Numbered from the stretch's first letter, positions 1-6,669 are shown. The stretch is DNA of 13,227 bases from Planctomycetia bacterium (GCA_005776545.1 SXOY01000305.1:1-13227); one strand, 5' to 3'. Numbers and translations are program-made. The notes: generated by a model not told the origin, from the sequence alone.

Positions 1-105
1 CGTTCGGGAGCGTGGTGTCGTTGGCGGTGTAGACGCGGAACTGGCCGGGAGAGGTATCGACATCGAGATCCGTGCCGCTGACCGGCACGCCCGTTCGCGG
101 CCTTG
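1..105. other. G+C-rich left-edge segment, possible chimeric junction
   Basis: By hand count, bases 1-100 contain 68 G or C, against 48 in bases 101-200. The synthase frame loses family likeness here, while another minus-strand frame reads like a secreted protein (…DLDVDTSPGQFRVYTAND…). The segment may belong to a different gene joined by assembly error or by rearrangement. Confidence 0.4.
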
Positions 106-1058
106 GCTTCGTTCACCAGATCGGTTGCGATTTTAGATGCGAAATCTACTGATTTCGTAGTTGCGAGTTGCTGGATTAACGCGGCGTAGTTTGCACTTGC
201 CGCATCTGCATCGTGGTCGATACTCTCAAGAATTGAGATGGTTGCAGCGCGTTGAGCGGCAGGAGTTGTGCGCAAGTGGTGAATCAGCGGAAGCGTGAGC
301 TTGGATTTTTCCAGGTCTTTGCGGACCGATTTGCCAACGGTCTTTTCGTCACCCATGAGGTCGAGCAAATCATCTTGAATCTGGAATGCGATACCGAGTT
401 TGTCTCCAAAGGTTGAGAGAGCGGACTGAATAGCTGGCGAAGCGCCTGAGTGCAGTGCTCCAAGTTCGCAGGCACAGGCGATCAATGCGCCGGTCTTACC
501 ACTGACGATCTTGTAGTACGAAGCCTCAGACAGATCCCATGCAGCGCGGGAATGCAGTTGGAGCAGTTCGCCTTTGCACACGGTCATTGCAGTGCGGCTG
601 ACTAATCTGGAAGTTTCGAGAGAGTTCAGCGTGTTGCAGAGGTCGTAGGCGGATGCGATGAGCAAGTCGCCGAGCATGACTGCAGCTTCGTTGCCACGAA
701 GTGAGTTGATTGTGCGGACGCCGCGGCGGACTGCTGCCTCATCTAGTACATCATCGTGGACGAGGGTTGCCATATGGACCATTTCGCAGACGGCAGCGCT
801 GACGATGTGGCCTTGGGAAAGTACCGCGTCTAGGTCGGTTCGATTTTGGTCGGATCGGGACGCCATGCCGCAGGTGAGGACCAGGATTGGCCGCAGCATT
901 TTGCCGCGATATCGCTCAACATGGCGGCAGAGTTCATCGACTGGAAGTTCGCCAAAGCGAAGGTGTGTATCAAAGCATGTGCGGACTTTGGTCAATCCAT
1001 CGCCAAGAGCTACTTGAAGCGATGCGAGATGAGGCGGGGTTTCGATGACTCCGAGCAT
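1..1058 (-). CDS. Long-chain polyprenyl diphosphate synthase (3' end not in window)
   Basis: Trans-type prenyltransferase that condenses isopentenyl diphosphate onto an allylic primer, probably making the side chain of menaquinone or ubiquinone (IspB/HepT class). Read from ATG at 1058: a GKMLRP motif at residues 52-57, the first aspartate-rich motif DDVLD at 102-106 followed by RRG, and the second, DDLLD, at 229-233. The residue five before the first motif is Ala, not a bulky aromatic, which in this family fits long-chain products. The frame stays open to the left edge, but the family-like sequence stops near residue 320 (about base 100), some 20-30 residues short of the usual C-terminus; beyond that the translation is Arg-rich and unlike the family, and base composition jumps. 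No good Shine-Dalgarno precedes the chosen ATG. The gene lies downstream of rpsG but beyond its terminator, so it is probably transcribed separately. The family is certain; chain length is inferred. Confidence 0.9.
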   Translation of the reverse strand, partial: MLGVIETPPHLASLQVALGDGLTKVRTCFDTHLRFGELPVDELCRHVERYRGKMLRPILVLTCGMASRSDQNRTDLDAVLSQGHIVSAAVCEMVHMATLVHDDVLDEAAVRRGVRTINSLRGNEAAVMLGDLLIASAYDLCNTLNSLETSRLVSRTAMTVCKGELLQLHSRAAWDLSEASYYKIVSGKTGALIACACELGALHSGASPAIQSALSTFGDKLGIAFQIQDDLLDLMGDEKTVGKSVRKDLEKSKLTLPLIHHLRTTPAAQRAATISILESIDHDADAASANYAALIQQLATTKSVDFASKIATDLVNEAKAANGRAGQRHGSRCRYLSRPVPRLHRQRHHAPE

Positions 1059-1139
1059 TTTGCAAGTTTACGCGGATGAACTGTGTCGCACCGGAATTGT
1101 CTGTAGTTCATGGCGAAGAACACCGAGCAAGCGATTCGT

Positions 1140-1239
1140 GCACCCCGCTGGGGTGCGATTGATGAGGGAAAAGCTTTCCAGGGGTAGACCACCAAAGCGT
1201 GGTCAACCCCTGGCGACGATCACATATCCCTCCGGGATA
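1140..1239. other. Hairpin-rich intergenic stretch
   Basis: The region between rpsG and the synthase holds three inverted repeats besides the rpsG terminator. They are GCACCCC/GGGGTGC (1140-1146 and 1150-1156, 3-base loop); CCAGGGGT..ACCAC paired with GTGGT..ACCCCTGG (1178-1192 and 1199-1213, 6-base loop, one 2-base internal mismatch); and TATCCC/GGGATA (1225-1230 and 1234-1239). None is followed by a clear T-run. They could be a 5' leader structure, secondary terminators or processing sites. Confidence 0.5.
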
Positions 1240-1249
1240 GAAGAGAAGG

Positions 1250-1286
1250 AAAAAGCAAGAGGCCCCGTCGATTTGCCAGGGCCTCT
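1250..1286 (-). terminator. Intrinsic terminator after rpsG
   Basis: Perfect 8-bp stem AGAGGCCC (1258-1265) with GGGCCTCT (1279-1286) and a 13-base loop. On the minus strand it is followed within a few bases by a run of five T (1250-1254). It lies 23 bases past the rpsG stop codon, the right place to end that transcript. Confidence 0.8.
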
Positions 1287-1309
1287 GAAGAAACGGTTGA
1301 GGATTTGGA

Positions 1310-1801
1310 TCAGTTGGCGAAGTGAGCAAACGCGCGGTTGGCTTCTGCCATGCGGTGGGTCTGGTCGCGGGTCTGCATTGCCTTGCCTTCGCCCTGAGCT
1401 GCTGAGTAAAGCTCATCGGCCATACGCATTGCCATGGGGCGGCCACGCTCGCCGCGGGTGGCTTCGAGGATCCAGCGGAAGGCCAGCGACTGCTGACGCT
1501 TGTTGGTCACCTGCATCGGGACCTGGTAGTTTGCACCACCGACTCGCTTGGAGCGGACTTCAACAAATGGCTTGACGTTCGCGATAGCGCGATGGAAGAC
1601 TTCGATTGCTTCCTTGGGTGCTTCGGGGCTGGTTTCTTTGCTCAGACGATCTTGAATGAGATCGAGGCAGTCGTATACGACGCGGGTTGCAGGCCCCTTC
1701 TTGCCGCACTTCATCACGCAATTGATGAAGCGGGAGACGACGAGGTCGTTATGGCGGGGGTCAGGACGAAGCTGAGTTTCTGAAGCGGTGCGGCGGCCCA
1801 T
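1310..1801 (-). CDS. rpsG: 30S ribosomal protein S7
   Basis: Primary 16S rRNA-binding protein of the small-subunit head; it nucleates assembly of the 3' domain and lines the E site. The product is 163 aa, close to the usual bacterial 156-179. It begins MGRRTASETQLRPDPR and ends MAEANRAFAHFAN, matching the typical S7 C-terminus (MAEANRAFAHF). An in-frame upstream start at 1870 is open, but the ATG at 1801 has AAAGGAG seven bases before it and is where the family homology starts. rpsL lies 147 bases upstream with a terminator in between. fusA and tuf, which follow rpsG in the classical str operon, are absent. Confidence 0.97.
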   Translation of the reverse strand: MGRRTASETQLRPDPRHNDLVVSRFINCVMKCGKKGPATRVVYDCLDLIQDRLSKETSPEAPKEAIEVFHRAIANVKPFVEVRSKRVGGANYQVPMQVTNKRQQSLAFRWILEATRGERGRPMAMRMADELYSAAQGEGKAMQTRDQTHRMAEANRAFAHFAN

Positions 1802-1908
1802 GATGGACTCCTTTGGCTCAACGACAATGCTGTTTGCATTATCTGGTTCACCGAGATGCCGGGCTGGCAACCTCGATTACTTGCCGTTTGTTAAAACATG
1901 CAAGACGG

Positions 1909-1939
1909 AAAAACAAGCGAGCCAGACGTTCTGGCTCGC
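1909..1939 (-). terminator. Intrinsic terminator or attenuator after rpsL
   Basis: Perfect 10-bp stem GCGAGCCAGA (1917-1926) with TCTGGCTCGC (1930-1939) and a 3-base loop, followed on the minus strand by TTGTTTTTCC. It begins nine bases after the rpsL stop codon and lies between rpsL and rpsG, so rpsG needs either read-through or its own promoter in 1802-1908. I saw no convincing promoter there. Confidence 0.85.
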
Positions 1940-1948
1940 GTAAGAGAT

Positions 1949-2326
1949 TTACTTAGCCTTTGACTTCTTCGCGCCGTACTTGGAACGGCCCTGTTTGCGG
2001 TTTTCGACGCCGAGGCAGTCGAGTGTGCCGCGAACGATGTGGTAGCGCACGCCGGGAAGGTCGCGGACGCGGCCACCACGGACGAGAACAATTGAGTGTT
2101 CTTGAAGGTTGTGACCTTCGCCACCGATGTAGGCGGAGATTTCTTTGCCGTTTGAGAGGCGAACGCGAGCGATCTTGCGGAGCGCAGAGTTCGGCTTCTT
2201 AGGAGTCATGGTCTTGACGACCGTGCACACGCCACGCTTTTGCGGGCAGGCAACCAGGTCCTTGACCTTGTTGTATTTGGCGAGGGCTTTGCGGGGTTTG
2301 CGGATGAGCTGATTGATCGTCGGCAT
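1949..2326 (-). CDS. rpsL: 30S ribosomal protein S12
   Basis: Decoding-centre protein of the small subunit. It is 125 aa, starts [13 protein letters not shown] and keeps the signature [11 protein letters not shown] (residues 41-51), [11 protein letters not shown] (68-78) and [13 protein letters not shown] (88-100). Numbering is the same as in E. coli through residue 90. Lys43 is retained, but the position of E. coli Lys88 is Arg; both are classical streptomycin-resistance sites. Asp89, the residue that is methylthiolated in some bacteria, is present. An AGGA sits about seven bases before the ATG. A candidate promoter lies about 60 bases upstream and a strong terminator follows the stop. Confidence 0.98.
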   Translation of the reverse strand: MPTINQLIRKPRKALAKYNKVKDLVACPQKRGVCTVVKTMTPKKPNSALRKIARVRLSNGKEISAYIGGEGHNLQEHSIVLVRGGRVRDLPGVRYHIVRGTLDCLGVENRKQGRSKYGAKKSKAK

Positions 2327-2382
2327 GAGGTATCCTGAGGCGAAATCGGTTCCCAGAGCCAGTGCGGCAATATGGGGTCGAG

Positions 2383-2412
2383 ATGATATGCAGTTGGGGG
2401 GGCGGTTGGCAA
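2383..2412 (-). promoter_or_regulatory. rpsL: Candidate sigma-70-type promoter for rpsL
   Basis: On the minus strand, TTGCCA (2407-2412) and TATCAT (2383-2388) are separated by 18 bases; each hexamer matches the E. coli consensus at five of six positions. Transcription would start near 2375, giving a leader of about 50 bases before the rpsL ATG. Planctomycete promoter consensus is poorly known, so this is a candidate only. Confidence 0.4.
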
Positions 2413-2499
2413 ATTGAGGCGGAAAAGGGGGCGGAGAGGGTGAGAAGGTGAAGAATTTGGAATTTGAGATTTGAGAGGGTGAAAGTGGAGAGGGCTTGA

Positions 2500-2595
2500 T
2501 TTTGGGTCAAAAACGAAAGGTGATCATTTTATTTCAAAGGTGATCATTTGTTTTGATGATCACCTGATCATCTTTTGTTTTTGAGTCAAAAACGA
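2500..2595. repeat. TGATCA palindrome cluster between direct repeats
   Basis: Four TGATCA palindromes lie within 50 bases (2521, 2541, 2557, 2565). The first two are in an exact 14-base direct repeat AAAGGTGATCATTT (2516-2529 and 2536-2549, period 20). The second also forms a 10-bp inverted repeat, AGGTGATCAT (2538-2547) with ATGATCACCT (2556-2565). The cluster is bracketed by a 17-base direct repeat with one mismatch, TTTTGRGTCAAAAACGA, at 2500-2516 and 2579-2595. The layout suggests a multi-site operator or a small insertion relic. Confidence 0.6.
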
Positions 2596-2607
2596 GGGTT
2601 GAAGGGG

Positions 2608-2641
2608 GCCACGGGTTTGAAGAATGCCACCGGGCGTGGCA
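2608..2641. repeat. Small palindromic element with two alternative pairings
   Basis: TGCCAC (2625-2630) pairs with GTGGCA (2636-2641) across a 5-base loop. Alternatively GCCACG (2608-2613) pairs with CGTGGC (2635-2640). It resembles the short GTGGCA/TGCCAC palindromes scattered between genes in planctomycetes (from memory), but only one copy is seen here. Confidence 0.4.
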
Positions 2642-2822
2642 CCCTTAAAATATTGGGGTGAAAACGAGGTCAGGTTTGGGGCCAAGTCAGAAATGAAGTT
2701 GGCGGGGTTGTAGGGTTTGGTTTTCATGGAGGCAGCTTATTAGGTTGTACGGTGAAGGTCAAGGTGAATTGCGGTAAAAATCTGTATCGGACAAAAATAG
2801 GGCGTGGCGTGTCCGGTATGGG

Positions 2823-3245
2823 TTAGACGCTTGGCGTTGGGTGCCAGTCAAAGCCGCAGGCGAAGCACTGCTGAGCTTGGGGGGTGCGGCAGAGCTGGCC
2901 GCACTTCTCGCATATGTGGAGGATCTTTTTCTCGGGGTTGTCTCGAAGCACACGATCGGCGGCGGCTCGCATTACTGCACCGAAGCCTTGTTCGTCGATT
3001 CGCTGCATGAGATTCGGATATTCTGCTTGTATTTCCGGAACACGGAACAACTTAAGAGCGGCGTTTCCATTTGGATCAGACGAGTACATCTGCTTGAAGC
3101 GTCCGAGCAATGCACGATCTGCCGCCAACTCTTCGTTTGTGAGCAAATGCGAGAAGTGCCTATAGATGTACATTGTGAGATCGTCTCGCACGAATTGCGG
3201 AGCAAGCGGAAAGGGAAGTGGGCGGGATTGACGGCGTCTGGTCAT
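2823..3245 (-). CDS. Small zinc-ribbon protein of unknown function
   Basis: 140 aa; I do not recognise a named family. The N-terminal 25 residues are basic and Pro-rich. Residues 26-105 look like a helical domain (MYIYRHFSHLLTNEELAADR, then RAAADRVLRDNPEKK). The C-terminus carries CEKC (112-115) and CFAC (127-130), an 11-residue spacing that would hold one zinc ion in a ribbon or knuckle, with His110, Cys119 and His135 nearby. The start is uncertain: ATG at 3245 lacks a clear Shine-Dalgarno, and an in-frame ATG at residue 25, where conserved-looking sequence begins, is an alternative. It is cytoplasmic by appearance and faces away from the RhuM remnant. A role in nucleic-acid or protein binding is possible but unproven. 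Confidence 0.7.
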   Translation of the reverse strand: MTRRRQSRPLPFPLAPQFVRDDLTMYIYRHFSHLLTNEELAADRALLGRFKQMYSSDPNGNAALKLFRVPEIQAEYPNLMQRIDEQGFGAVMRAAADRVLRDNPEKKILHICEKCGQLCRTPQAQQCFACGFDWHPTPSV

Positions 3246-3260
3246 ATAGATAGCGAATTG

Positions 3261-3406
3261 TACATCTGGGCAACTCCGCGGCTCCGCGAGTACATCAAAA
3301 GGGGTTTGTGCTCGACGATGTGCCGCTTAAGAACCCCGACCTTCCGTTCGACTACTTCGAAAAACTCCTCCGATGTATCCGGGACATCCCCACATCGGAG
3401 CGGCGA
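3261..3406 (+). pseudogene. RhuM-family gene remnant, frameshifted and truncated at both ends
   Basis: Two adjoining plus-strand frames together read like the core of RhuM-family (COG3943) proteins. Bases 3261-3300 encode YIWATPRLREYIKRG. After a shift of one base at the AAAAGGGG run (3297-3304) the next frame gives FVLDDVPLKNP, then DYFEKLLRCIRDIPTSERR to 3406. From memory the family core is WAT…LREYI.KGF.LDDERLK, then a YF-LLERIR-IR-SERRFYQK segment, so order and spacing agree. One extra A in the A-run would restore the frame (IKKGFVLDD). The usual N-terminal DNA-binding part and the sequence after SERR are missing on either side. The intact gene is usually found in mobile or island DNA. 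I judge this a decayed fragment, not a working gene. Confidence 0.65.
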
Positions 3407-3544
3407 TGTTGTGCCTCCAAGCCATGTGGACCTTTCCGGTCATTCTTCCGCAATATCCTCCTGCCTCCTGCCCAAACATGTCTATCGTGCCTGTCTGATG
3501 TCAATTCCCTTCTCTGATAGTCCACAAAACCCAAGGATCATCCC

Positions 3545-4561
3545 ATGACCACCGACCCCTCTGCCAATCCTCATATCTCATCACTCAGCACTCCGACCGC
3601 CCCACTTTCTCGACGTGACATGCTCGCTGCTTCCGCACTTGCCCTTGGAATGGCGAGCGTGGGGAACGCCGCGACATTGCGTGATACACAATCTCGCGGT
3701 CGCACTCGCAGTATCCGCGTCGCCCATCTCACCGATACACACATTCAGCCCGAGCGTGCGGCGGACCAGGGCGTGAGTACGTGCTTCAAGCATGTGCAAG
3801 GCCAGAAAGATCTTCCTGAACTCATCCTCACCGGCGGCGACACCATCATGGATGGCTTTGAGGCCGATGAATCGCGGACCAAATTGCAATGGGAACTCTG
3901 GAACAAGGCCGTCAAAGGCGATTGCTCAATCCCCATGCTCAGCGCACTTGGCAATCATGACATCTGGGGTTGGAACAAATCAAAAAGTAATTGCAGCGGC
4001 AAAGAGAAAGCCTGGGGGAAAGTCTGGGCTTGCGAGCAATTCGGTCGCGACAAGCCTTATACGAGTATCACAAAGTCTGGCTGGCACTTCATAATCCTCG
4101 ACAGTGTGCGGCAGGACAAGGATGATCCTAATGGCTACGAGGCGTTTCTCGATGATGCCCAATTCGCCTGGCTCGAAAGCGACTTGAAGGCCGCCGCGGG
4201 AATTCCAACGCTCATCGTTTCACACGTCCCAATCGTCTCGGCCACAATCTTCGATGGTGTCAAGCCCGACGCAAAAGGCGACACCACCATTTCCGGCGGC
4301 ATGTTGCACAACGATTGCGGCAAGTTGATCAATCTCTTTAAGCAACACCCACAAGTCAAAGCGTGCCTTTCCGGACACGTTCACCTGGTCGATCGCGTTG
4401 AATTTAATGGCGTGCAATATTTCTGCAACGGCGCAGTCTGCGGCGGATGGTGGAAAGGCGACCACAAAACCTGCAAGCCTGGCTACGCCGTGCTTGACCT
4501 GTTTGACGATGGCACGCTCACCAACGAATACGTGCAATATGGATGGGTCGCCAAATCCTGA
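3545..4561 (+). CDS. Tat-exported calcineurin-like metallophosphoesterase
   Basis: 338 aa. The N-terminus has a twin-arginine signal (SRRDML, residues 22-27, then a hydrophobic stretch to about 43), so the enzyme is probably exported folded to the periplasm or paryphoplasm. The binuclear metal-site motifs occur in order: D64-T-H66, GGD 97-99, GNHD 136-139, H227 and GHVH 277-280. This is the complete set for a phosphohydrolase of the Icc / purple acid phosphatase-like type. The substrate cannot be told from sequence. AAGGA lies seven bases before the ATG. It is the only intact gene on the plus strand, converges on the dockerin cassette and ends at a shared hairpin. Unlike the six genes to its right it has no dockerin tail. 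Confidence 0.93.
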   Translation: MTTDPSANPHISSLSTPTAPLSRRDMLAASALALGMASVGNAATLRDTQSRGRTRSIRVAHLTDTHIQPERAADQGVSTCFKHVQGQKDLPELILTGGDTIMDGFEADESRTKLQWELWNKAVKGDCSIPMLSALGNHDIWGWNKSKSNCSGKEKAWGKVWACEQFGRDKPYTSITKSGWHFIILDSVRQDKDDPNGYEAFLDDAQFAWLESDLKAAAGIPTLIVSHVPIVSATIFDGVKPDAKGDTTISGGMLHNDCGKLINLFKQHPQVKACLSGHVHLVDRVEFNGVQYFCNGAVCGGWWKGDHKTCKPGYAVLDLFDDGTLTNEYVQYGWVAKS

Positions 4562-4576
4562 TACAACACATACAAC

Positions 4577-4602
4577 CGGCCCCTCACACCACTGAGAGGC
4601 CG
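4577..4602. terminator. Hairpin between convergent genes
   Basis: CGGCC-C-CTC (4577-4585) pairs with GAG-A-GGCCG (4594-4602), with one mismatch and an 8-base loop. It lies 16 bases after both the phosphoesterase stop and the stop of the gene at 4619. A clear T-run is lacking on both strands, so it may be a weak bidirectional terminator. Confidence 0.45.
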
Positions 4603-4618
4603 TTCCTGATTGCGCCAC

Positions 4619-4783
4619 TTAACATCCGATCGAGAATGCATCGACGAAGTCAAGATAATCAAAGAAGTCGATCACGCCATCGGCATTGAAGTCAGAAGCG
4701 GAAAGTCCAGCCGAAAATGCGTCAACGAAATCGAGATAATCAAAGAAGTCGACAACACTGTCGCCATTGAAGTCTGACGGGCA
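4619..4783 (-). repeat. Dockerin-like tail of the gene at 4619-5386
   Basis: Cys202 opens and Cys255 closes the module. Repeat 1 begins DFNGDSVV and repeat 2 DFNADGVI; the 6-residue linker is AGLSAS. Calcium-ligand positions 1, 3, 5, 9 and 12 (D, N, D, D, D) are intact in both loops. Confidence 0.9.
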
Positions 4784-5386
4784 TGGAATTGCAGGGCCTT
4801 CGAGAGTCAGGCCGGTAAAGGCGTAATCCACGAACAACCCGACTTTGTATGTGTCATATCCCTTGAGCAACAACGTGCTACCCCATGGATTCGGCGACTC
4901 GCTGTAGAAAAACGACATCCCGTAATATCCAGTGGCATCGAAGTAGATCGGGTCATTAAACGCATCTTCGCCATCCACCAGTGGCATGATTTCAAACGCC
5001 GCGCCAGTAGCCGCCGTATTTGCAAGCAGCATCGCACGGAAAGAAATCAAATCAAACACCGCCCCATCAACCCGGCTGATCGTGAGCCGTGCCTTGTAAT
5101 CAGTCACACCCGGCGGCGGAGTTGTCACCGCCTGTGCCTCTACCCCTTGAGGCCAATTCACATGCGTAGTGCGACCAATCGGGTGACCTAAGCCCCCAGT
5201 AAATAATTTGTCCCGGGTGTATGTAAACAAATAACCATTACTGCTGACAGTGTCAGATGTCACTCCCGAATTGACAGGGGTCGCCACCTGCGAACTATTA
5301 AAGAACACAGTCACATCAGCCTGAGCCAATGAACAAGGAACCAAACTTAAAGCTGCCAAAACAACGAAAGACAAGATTCGGGGCAT
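4619..5386 (-). CDS. Secreted GC-type dockerin protein, unknown body domain
   Basis: 255 aa. A Sec signal peptide (residues 1-23, ending AQA) is followed by a body of about 178 residues that I do not recognise. It is rich in Thr, Ser and aromatic residues and looks beta-structured, with no catalytic motif or cysteine pattern. Residues 202-255 are the shared double-dockerin tail ending in IGC and a TAA stop; the other five genes stop with TGA. AAGGAG lies six bases before the ATG at 5386. It is the last gene of the six-gene run, 74 bases after its neighbour and facing the phosphoesterase gene. Probably an extracellular or surface protein; the role is unknown. Confidence 0.85.
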   Translation of the reverse strand: MPRILSFVVLAALSLVPCSLAQADVTVFFNSSQVATPVNSGVTSDTVSSNGYLFTYTRDKLFTGGLGHPIGRTTHVNWPQGVEAQAVTTPPPGVTDYKARLTISRVDGAVFDLISFRAMLLANTAATGAAFEIMPLVDGEDAFNDPIYFDATGYYGMSFFYSESPNPWGSTLLLKGYDTYKVGLFVDYAFTGLTLEGPAIPCPSDFNGDSVVDFFDYLDFVDAFSAGLSASDFNADGVIDFFDYLDFVDAFSIGC

Positions 5387-5458
5387 GTCAAACTCCTTCT
5401 TCCATTCACAGCACAGTCAGCGAACACACGAGCATCTAATTGCACACAGCACTTGCTC

Positions 5459-5479
5459 ATTCAGCACCCAGTGCTGAAT
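5459..5479 (-). other. Perfect hairpin spanning a stop codon
   Basis: ATTCAGCAC (5459-5467) pairs with GTGCTGAAT (5471-5479), a 9-bp stem with a 3-base loop. It covers the last codons and the TGA of the HAF gene at 5461-6669. No T-run follows, so it may stabilise or process the mRNA rather than end it. Confidence 0.45.
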
Positions 5480-5625
5480 GCATCGACAAAGTCGAGATAG
5501 TCAAAGAAATCGATCACGCCATCCGCATTGAAGTCCGAAGCGGGCAGGTTGCTTGAGAATGCGTCAACGAAATCAAGGTAGTCAAAGAAGTCAACCACAC
5601 TGTCGCCGTTGAAGTCTGCGAGGCA
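5461..5625 (-). repeat. Dockerin-like tail of the gene at 5461-6669
   Basis: Cys349 to Cys402; repeat 1 begins DFNGDSVV, the linker is SNLPAS, repeat 2 begins DFNADGVI. Both repeats are identical in amino acids to those of the gene at 4619-5386, although codons differ. Confidence 0.9.
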
Positions 5626-6669
5626 AGGCGTAGTAATCGGTGCAAGTCCACGCACGACCCAGCCTCGCAGTTGCCCATTGAATCGTCCCTCGCCGGCGAG
5701 CGCGGTCCGATCAGCTCCGATAGCGTTGCAGGAATAAAGCGTCCAACCAGTGAGATTCACTCCGTGCGACGAAAGATACGTCGCGAGGTTGGTCATTCCC
5801 ATAGTCTTGGTCCAGATGAACGCTGCACCGCCACCTGATCCGGCGATCACGGTTCCATCGAGGCTGATCGCGTGAGCCGCAGAATCAGTCATTCCTGCGA
5901 CAACTCCCAAATCCTCCATCCCTGCTGCACTTGTCCACACAAACGCATGGGTACCGATGCTCGACTCTGACCATCCAGCAACCACCGACCCATCTCCGCT
6001 GATCGCTTCGCCTTCAGAGTTGCCACCACCGGGAAGGAATCCAAGAGGCTGCATGCCGCTGACTTCATCCCAGAGAATCGCCTGATGCGCAGCCCCAATG
6101 CCACTGAACCCAGTTCCATCCGAACCGTCCGCATCAATCGCCAGCAGCGCAGCCGAAGACTCGCCCGGCAGCGTTCCCAGATTCACCATCCCGGAGGCAC
6201 TGGACCAGCGAAATGCGTTTCCAAATCCCACGGCCGTTGTACCACCTACGACAACATTTCCATCTGCACTGATCGCGTAGCCATATGAAACTGTCTGAGT
6301 CGGTAGCGTGCCCAGGTCCTGCATCCCACCGGCGGATGTCCAGCGGAATGCATGCGCACCTCCGGAGACAATGCAGGTTCCAGCGACCGTGTTTCCATCA
6401 GGCGTCATTCCAAAAGCAAACGACCGCAAGCCCCCAGGAACGGTCCAGAGATTTGTAAGCCCAACTGGTGTCCAATACACTCCGAAGTAATACCCGCCGG
6501 AATAGGTGCTGAATCCCGCCGCAGCCGATCCATCGTGATTGACTGCGTAGGCGTAAGAACTCTGGGTCGTTCCCAAAGCACCGATACTGGTGATAGTCTG
6601 AGCATGCACGCTGGTCGTGATGAGAGTGCCAGCGGCGGCGAACATCGTAATGGCGAAGGCCTGTTTCAT
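5461..6669 (-). CDS. Secreted HAF-repeat protein with GC-type dockerin tail
   Basis: 402 aa from ATG at 6669, chosen because TAAAGGAG precedes it closely and a signal peptide follows (residues 1-24, ending VHAQ). The longer open frame upstream only reads the neighbour's tail in another frame. Residues 25-340 are HAF-family extracellular repeats of the pattern HAFRW-x-GM-DLGTLPG…ISADG-VVVG, about six units, which probably fold as a beta-propeller. The tail occupies residues 349-402 and ends TGC. There is no Ig-like domain between propeller and tail, unlike the adjacent paralogue. HAF proteins are known as secreted proteins without assigned activity. The gene is 55 bases downstream of its paralogue. 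Confidence 0.9.
   Translation of the reverse strand: MKQAFAITMFAAAGTLITTSVHAQTITSIGALGTTQSSYAYAVNHDGSAAAGFSTYSGGYYFGVYWTPVGLTNLWTVPGGLRSFAFGMTPDGNTVAGTCIVSGGAHAFRWTSAGGMQDLGTLPTQTVSYGYAISADGNVVVGGTTAVGFGNAFRWSSASGMVNLGTLPGESSAALLAIDADGSDGTGFSGIGAAHQAILWDEVSGMQPLGFLPGGGNSEGEAISGDGSVVAGWSESSIGTHAFVWTSAAGMEDLGVVAGMTDSAAHAISLDGTVIAGSGGGAAFIWTKTMGMTNLATYLSSHGVNLTGWTLYSCNAIGADRTALAGEGRFNGQLRGWVVRGLAPITTPCLADFNGDSVVDFFDYLDFVDAFSSNLPASDFNADGVIDFFDYLDFVDAFSTGC

Larger units (their letters stand above)
2413..2822. other. Intergenic region without a recognisable gene
   Basis: About 410 bases between the rpsL promoter candidate and the zinc-ribbon gene. Short frames here show no family likeness. The G-rich first part (2413-2500) reads as A+G-skewed non-coding DNA. 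The middle holds the TGATCA cluster and the small hairpin listed separately. I see nothing else in 2660-2822 except a weak CGGAC/GTCCG pair. Confidence 0.6.

Noticed and set aside
1045..1575. Plus-strand frame of 176 codons across the synthase start, the hairpins and the end of rpsG
   Set aside because: It covers a terminator and runs antisense to S7, and the composition is Arg/Gly/Trp-rich, as in shadow frames.
1802..1870. 23-residue N-terminal extension of S7
   Set aside because: The ATG at 1801 has AAAGGAG in place and matches the family's normal start.
2766..2817. CGGAC/GTCCG inverted repeat with A-runs as terminator of the zinc-ribbon gene
   Set aside because: The stem is only five pairs with the T-run inside the loop, which does not fit an intrinsic terminator.
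3228..3254. TTGACG with a nearby TATAGA as a plus-strand promoter
   Set aside because: The spacing is 11 bases for the better -10 match, and the site lies inside the start of the divergent gene.
2841..3548. Long plus-strand frame of 235 codons opposite the zinc-ribbon gene
   Set aside because: Its first 400 bases are the antisense of the better-supported minus-strand gene and show no family likeness; only the short stretch after 3261 resembles a protein, and that needs a frameshift.
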